Source: an uncultured Phocaeicola sp.
Lineage (GTDB): Bacteria > Bacteroidota > Bacteroidia > Bacteroidales > Bacteroidaceae
Reading direction: 5' to 3'
Assembly: GCA_948579315.1 (NCBI GenBank)
Contig: CAPAOL010000057.1
Span: 1 to 16,295, forward strand
DNA length: 16,295 nt
Below are positions 13,163 through 16,295 of this stretch, piece after piece; position 1 is the stretch's first letter, and every line of letters starts with the position of its first letter. Under the pieces are notes generated by a model. That model was not told the DNA's origin. It searched no databases and was given only the letters and a program-made list of their open reading frames with translations. The translations under genes and the position numbers were made by a program.

Positions 13163-13960
13163 CTAAAGAGGCAATTGGTAAATAAGGGAATAAGTGATTC
13201 CCATATTGTTTGATTTAAACTTTCCGTAGCCGGGCACGTACCATGGATTTCCGTATTCTCCGGTAGATGCTTTGGTTTTGTATTTCATACGTACCGACCA
13301 CCCCATGTTGAAGTTTTTGTAGATACGTACTTTAACGCCTAAAACAATTTCCAGCCATTGTACGGAACCTTTCATTCCCAAGTGGCTGAAAGGGATGCTT
13401 CCGCCCCAGTAATCATCTCCTAAACTGGGGTTGCCTACCGCATCTCCCCAGATAGAATCGTCTGCCGGCATTGTGGATACATCATATTTGAATGAACTGA
13501 ATGCATAGCGAAGCCCCGCATATAAATAGCTGTTCTTCTCTTTCTTCTTTGCCATGGTGTTGTAATCCACACCGATGCGGAAGAAGGGAGCCATTTTGCT
13601 CTTATAGTGTATACCTGTTTCGCTCCAAGTGTCTGTTCCTCCCATACCAAACTCAAAGGTAGGGATGAATTTGTTTTTAAGATTGACGCCCACACTGACT
13701 TCTGAACTCATAAAGTCGCCTCCCAGAAGTTTGTTTCCGATGCCGTATAAATCCACACCGATATACGTACCATTGTATAGCGGAATGGTATCTATCTCGG
13801 CAACCTCTTTCTTTTTCTGGTCTCTTTTGGGGGTATGGGTGGGGCGCTGCTGTTGTGCCAGCAACGGAAGCCCGATACAGAAGAGCAGAAGCAGGCTAAT
13901 CAGTCGTTTCCGGGGTGCGGTCGCGATATTTAAAGAATATCTGTAGATTCTCGATTTCAT
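13163..13960 (-). CDS. DUF6048 family exported protein
   Basis: A 265-residue protein of unknown function. A hydrophobic stretch at about residues 20-34 ending LLAQQ looks like a signal peptide, unusually preceded by about 19 polar residues. The mature part has alternating strands with aromatic residues (TYIGVDLYGIGNKLLGGDFM; YLYAGLRYAFSSFKYDVS; NNMGITYSLIYQLPL at the end), suggesting an outer-membrane or beta-rich protein. The start lies 65 bp inside the upstream DUF6452 gene; no later ATG precedes the signal peptide, so the overlap is probably real or the true start is non-ATG. The DUF6452/DUF6048 neighbour pair recurs in Bacteroidales (from memory), so they may act together. Confidence 0.75.
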   Translation of the reverse strand: MKSRIYRYSLNIATAPRKRLISLLLLFCIGLPLLAQQQRPTHTPKRDQKKKEVAEIDTIPLYNGTYIGVDLYGIGNKLLGGDFMSSEVSVGVNLKNKFIPTFEFGMGGTDTWSETGIHYKSKMAPFFRIGVDYNTMAKKKEKNSYLYAGLRYAFSSFKYDVSTMPADDSIWGDAVGNPSLGDDYWGGSIPFSHLGMKGSVQWLEIVLGVKVRIYKNFNMGWSVRMKYKTKASTGEYGNPWYVPGYGKFKSNNMGITYSLIYQLPL

Positions 13961-14444
13961 TTGTATTGGCTTCTTTATTTCGTAAATAGATAGAATCTAT
14001 CGTCTCCGAACTGTTTGCTTTATTCCCGAATCTGGCACTGATGATGTTTTGTTTCATCATATATCCGCATTCCATTGATTGAAAGTAAGGCGTGTTCTGT
14101 TGTACGATGTATAATGTATCTACATTCTCCGGTTTACGTTTGGGGTCGAATTGGAGAATAAATACAGTGGTATCACTCGTATAGCGTAATGGTAGCATTA
14201 ATGTATGTACCTTCTTTTCGTTGTTAAGAATGATGGAGTCGGTTCCTATGGCTCTGATAGTCAGCGAATCGAGCGTATCATTGAGTACGATGGTCTTATC
14301 GTCCGGGTTAATGGTCTTGAACGTGCAATACATCATCGGACGTCCTGCCAACGAGCAATCGTTCTCGTCCGAGCACGAGGTGTGAAGGTTGACTGCACCG
14401 CCAACGATTGTCAAAAGGAGAAAGATACGAATTAAATTCTTCAT
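13896..14444 (-). CDS. DUF6452 family putative lipoprotein
   Basis: A 182-residue protein beginning with a hydrophobic signal (LIRIFLLLTIVGGAV) and Cys24 in HTSCSDEND, a plausible though loose lipobox, followed by acidic residues typical of surface-exported Bacteroides lipoproteins. The body has repeated beta-type segments (TIVLNDTLDSLTIRAIGTDS; LMLPLRYTSDTTVFILQF; DTLYIVQQNTPYFQSMECGY) and conserved Cys residues. No catalytic motif was seen. It overlaps the following DUF6048 gene by 65 bp and follows the glycosyltransferase gene by 21 bp. A cell-envelope role is inferred from location and signal only. Confidence 0.78.
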   Translation of the reverse strand: MKNLIRIFLLLTIVGGAVNLHTSCSDENDCSLAGRPMMYCTFKTINPDDKTIVLNDTLDSLTIRAIGTDSIILNNEKKVHTLMLPLRYTSDTTVFILQFDPKRKPENVDTLYIVQQNTPYFQSMECGYMMKQNIISARFGNKANSSETIDSIYLRNKEANTNEIENLQIFFKYRDRTPETTD

Positions 14445-14465
14445 AGTCAGCTTATTGAATGTGAA

Positions 14466-15416
14466 TCAAATTTTCTTTTCTATCTGATAGTTATTCCGTT
14501 CCGGTGCATTGCGGGAGATTAATTCGCCAAGGAAGCCGGCTAAGAATAATTGGGTACCTATAATCATTGCCGTCAGTGACAAATAGAAATAGGGAGAGTC
14601 GGTCACCAGTCGGTAGGGGAGACCGTTGGACATGGCATATAATTTACTGGCACCTACGATGATGACGGAAATCATTCCGACGAGAAACATCAATGAGCCC
14701 AACAGTCCGAAGAAATGCATCGGTTTGATGCCGAATCGGGAAAGAAACCAAAGAGACAATAAATCCAGATATCCGTTCACGAAACGGTTTAACCCGAATT
14801 TTGTCGTGCCGTATTTGCGCGCCTGGTGGCGTACCACCTTTTCACCGATTTTCTTGAATCCGGCGTTCTTTGCCAGGTAAGGGATATAACGGTGCATTTC
14901 GCCATAGACTTCGATGTGCTTTATTACCTCTTTTCGATATGCTTTCAGACCGCAGTTGAAGTCGTGCAGGTTTTTGATGCCCGACACTTTGCGGGCGGTT
15001 GCGTTAAACAACTTGGTCGGCAGGGTTTTCGAAATAGGGTCATATCTCTTCTGTTTCCAGCCGGAAACCAGGTCGTAACCGTCCTCGGTAATCATCCGAT
15101 AGAGTTCGGGGATTTCATCCGGGCTATCTTGCAAGTCGGCATCCATCGTTATGACTACGTCTCCTTCGGCTTCTGCGAATCCACAGTAGAGCGCGGGTGA
15201 TTTGCCATAGTTACGGCGGAATTTGATACCTTTTACATGTTCCGATTGAGCTTTCAGCTTTTCGATCACTTCCCATGAATGGTCGGTACTTCCGTCATTA
15301 ACGAAAATCACTTCGAATGAGAATCCGTTGGCTTGCATGACCCGTTCTATCCAAGCATAGAGTTCGGGCAGTGACTCTTCTTCATTGAATAATGGGACTA
15401 CAACTGATATATCCAT
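14466..15416 (-). CDS. Family 2 glycosyltransferase (dolichyl-/undecaprenyl-phosphate sugar transferase type)
   Basis: A 316-residue GT2 enzyme of the DPM1/ArnC/GtrB type, which usually moves a sugar from a nucleotide donor to a polyprenyl phosphate on the cytoplasmic membrane face. The GT-A fold occupies residues 1-about 225, with VVPLFNEEESLPELY at the start, FVNDGSTDHSW (38-48), the metal-binding DADLQDSPDE (92-101) and NCGLKAYR. Two hydrophobic spans follow (about 233-258 and 275-305), as in GtrB-like proteins. The C-terminus is basic (IEKKI). It lies 29 bp after the DUF4199 gene and 21 bp before the DUF6452 gene. The sugar and acceptor cannot be told from sequence. Confidence 0.92.
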   Translation of the reverse strand: MDISVVVPLFNEEESLPELYAWIERVMQANGFSFEVIFVNDGSTDHSWEVIEKLKAQSEHVKGIKFRRNYGKSPALYCGFAEAEGDVVITMDADLQDSPDEIPELYRMITEDGYDLVSGWKQKRYDPISKTLPTKLFNATARKVSGIKNLHDFNCGLKAYRKEVIKHIEVYGEMHRYIPYLAKNAGFKKIGEKVVRHQARKYGTTKFGLNRFVNGYLDLLSLWFLSRFGIKPMHFFGLLGSLMFLVGMISVIIVGASKLYAMSNGLPYRLVTDSPYFYLSLTAMIIGTQLFLAGFLGELISRNAPERNNYQIEKKI

Positions 15417-15445
15417 TGTACGAATGATGGTTTATGATTTATAAC

Positions 15446-16003
15446 TTATGATTGAACGGGTCCGTCATATTCCGGTTTGGCCTTTTTCATTACCATCAAT
15501 GCGGTAGGGATGGCCAGAATACTTCCCCAAAGTACATCCCATGACAATAACTGCATGGTGATATTGATGGAAGTAAGCGAACGGGCGGCATCTATCGTTT
15601 CTTTTATCACTTCTTTGTTTTCTATCAGAGCCGGGGTGTTGACCATCAACTCGTCCCACAGTTGGATATAAGAGTTGACGATAAATCCGTGATCAATGAA
15701 TTGGAAATAGGCATAGTGGACCACGGCTACCAATAGAGAAGCAAACATATACATAAATATGGTGAAGAGCATGGCATGCGAAAATTGGATACTTCCCCCA
15801 CAAATTTTATCCCGGTACATTCTCACATAATAATATCCGATAAATGGTACGGATAATGTCAGGATTAGAAATAAAAACGAAAGGAAAGGTATGTGGAATC
15901 CCAGCGGAAATAATATGAACTTCAATATCCAATAGATTCCCATGTACGTGCCAAAATGCATGGCATATTTTTGTAAATAGCTTCTGTTCTCTGTCATCTT
16001 CAT
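15446..16003 (-). CDS. DUF4199 family membrane protein
   Basis: A 185-residue protein with four predicted spans: about 13-33, 38-58, 75-97 and 150-170. The extramembrane stretch of about 100-148 contains NTPALIENKEVIKETIDAAR. DUF4199 is a Bacteroidota family of unknown function, often encoded just before a GT2 glycosyltransferase as here. Two in-frame ATGs (16001-16003 and 15995-15997) are possible. A TACCTTTG box at 16018-16025 predicts transcription beginning only a few bases before the first, so the second (MTENRSYLQ) may be the real start. It heads the six-gene minus-strand run ending with apbE. Confidence 0.85.
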   Translation of the reverse strand: MKMTENRSYLQKYAMHFGTYMGIYWILKFILFPLGFHIPFLSFLFLILTLSVPFIGYYYVRMYRDKICGGSIQFSHAMLFTIFMYMFASLLVAVVHYAYFQFIDHGFIVNSYIQLWDELMVNTPALIENKEVIKETIDAARSLTSINITMQLLSWDVLWGSILAIPTALMVMKKAKPEYDGPVQS

Positions 16004-16017
16004 TTATAAATTGCGCA

Positions 16018-16025
16018 CAAAGGTA
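16018..16025 (-). promoter_or_regulatory. -7 promoter box of the DUF4199-to-apbE run
   Basis: The minus strand reads TACCTTTG, an exact TAnnTTTG match, 15 bp upstream of the first possible DUF4199 start. The upstream sequence has a TTTTC about 20 bp away as a weak -33. All six downstream genes are spaced by 30 bp or less or overlap, so this may drive them all. Confidence 0.7.
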
Positions 16026-16191
16026 CAAATAATATCGGTTGGTAGGGAAAATCTGGTTGTTAAAGTTAATAAAGCAGGGGAAGTTGCTGCACGAATATTT
16101 TTTTGCAATTTTAATTGCTTGAAACGTAGCTTGTTAGTGTTTTGTTGGTAAAAAAGTTGTCTGTAGCTATTGCAGAATACATAAAAATGTC

Positions 16192-16199
16192 TACCTTTG
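16192..16199 (+). promoter_or_regulatory. -7 promoter box of the SRP RNA gene
   Basis: TACCTTTG matches TAnnTTTG exactly. A TTG at 16170-16172 lies 19 bp upstream, the usual -33 spacing. Transcription would begin near 16206, matching the 5' end of the SRP RNA fold. A 14-bp palindrome, GCAATTTTAATTGC, sits at 16105-16118 upstream. Confidence 0.75.
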
Positions 16200-16206
16200 C
16201 AACCGC

Positions 16207-16295
16207 AAAACGGGTAAGTCCTATACGGCCAGCTCCCTTCGAATCCTCCAGGGCTTGATCGCAGCAAAGGTAGTTGGTTGTAGCGGCGCGATATA
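16207..16295 (+). ncRNA. ffs: Signal recognition particle RNA, 4.5S type (partial at window end)
   Basis: The SRP RNA pairs with Ffh to deliver membrane proteins to FtsY. The domain IV core is recognisable. CAGGGC (16249-16254) and GCAGCAAAGG (16261-16270) align with the conserved CAGG...AGCAGCCAAGG of the E. coli molecule. GGCCAGCT (16227-16234) pairs with AGTTGGTT (16272-16279), allowing G-U, and CCTT (16236-16239) pairs with AAGG (16267-16270). The 5' strand CGGGTAAGTCC should pair with sequence past the window end. The six bases between the closing GC pairs are TTGATC rather than a GGAA-type loop. The RNA is short, with no Alu domain visible, as in Gram-negative bacteria. The 3' end is outside the window. 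Confidence 0.82.

Overview
The window looks like a chromosomal segment of a Bacteroides-type gut bacterium (Bacteroidota). The evidence is repeated -7 boxes of the form TAnnTTTG, Bacteroidales-restricted families (a DUF6452/DUF6048 pair, DUF4199, a TPR/PD40 protein) and Bacteroides-style tyrosine recombinases and VapE/HU genes. Most of it is ordinary core genome, interrupted by three accessory or decayed patches. Family assignments come from reading motifs, not from database searches.

Left part (1-3560). A tyrosine recombinase lies directly downstream of mnmE, on the same strand, so an element probably sits at the 3' end of mnmE and continues left of the window. The 240 bp between them hold a cluster of GGGGACA-type repeats and a long inverted repeat. 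Upstream of mnmE is a decayed stretch: a fragment resembling the start of a PAS domain, broken by a stop codon, joined to the C-terminal tail of an NAD(P)-binding reductase. It is followed by four 13-bp palindromes spaced exactly 22 bp apart and a ~103-bp imperfect palindrome.

Middle (3562-8923). Uridine phosphorylase (minus strand) is followed by the minus-strand cluster TPR/PD40 protein, NfeD-like protein and flotillin-like FloA. Divergent from it is the plus-strand pair TtcA-like tRNA thiolase and a DUF486 membrane protein, closed by a good terminator.

Accessory patch (8926-11533). It holds the C-terminal stump of a second, different tyrosine recombinase, then a 2.4-kb unit of divergent vapE (interrupted by one in-frame TAA) and an HU-like gene. 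The HU-like gene is preceded by a second four-copy array of exactly 22-bp period. Similar hairpins and short inverted repeats occur at both ends of this unit.

Right part (11534-16295). A tightly packed minus-strand run reads DUF4199 protein, GT2 glycosyltransferase, DUF6452 lipoprotein, DUF6048 protein, MntP and ApbE. It is driven from a TACCTTTG box just upstream of the DUF4199 gene. Divergent from it, the 5' two thirds or more of the SRP RNA gene (ffs) begins and runs off the window. Its apical loop does not read as a GGAA/GNRA tetraloop.

The most unusual signals are the two independent four-copy, 22-bp-period arrays of near-palindromic units, the apparent boundaries of the vapE/HU unit, and the SRP RNA loop.
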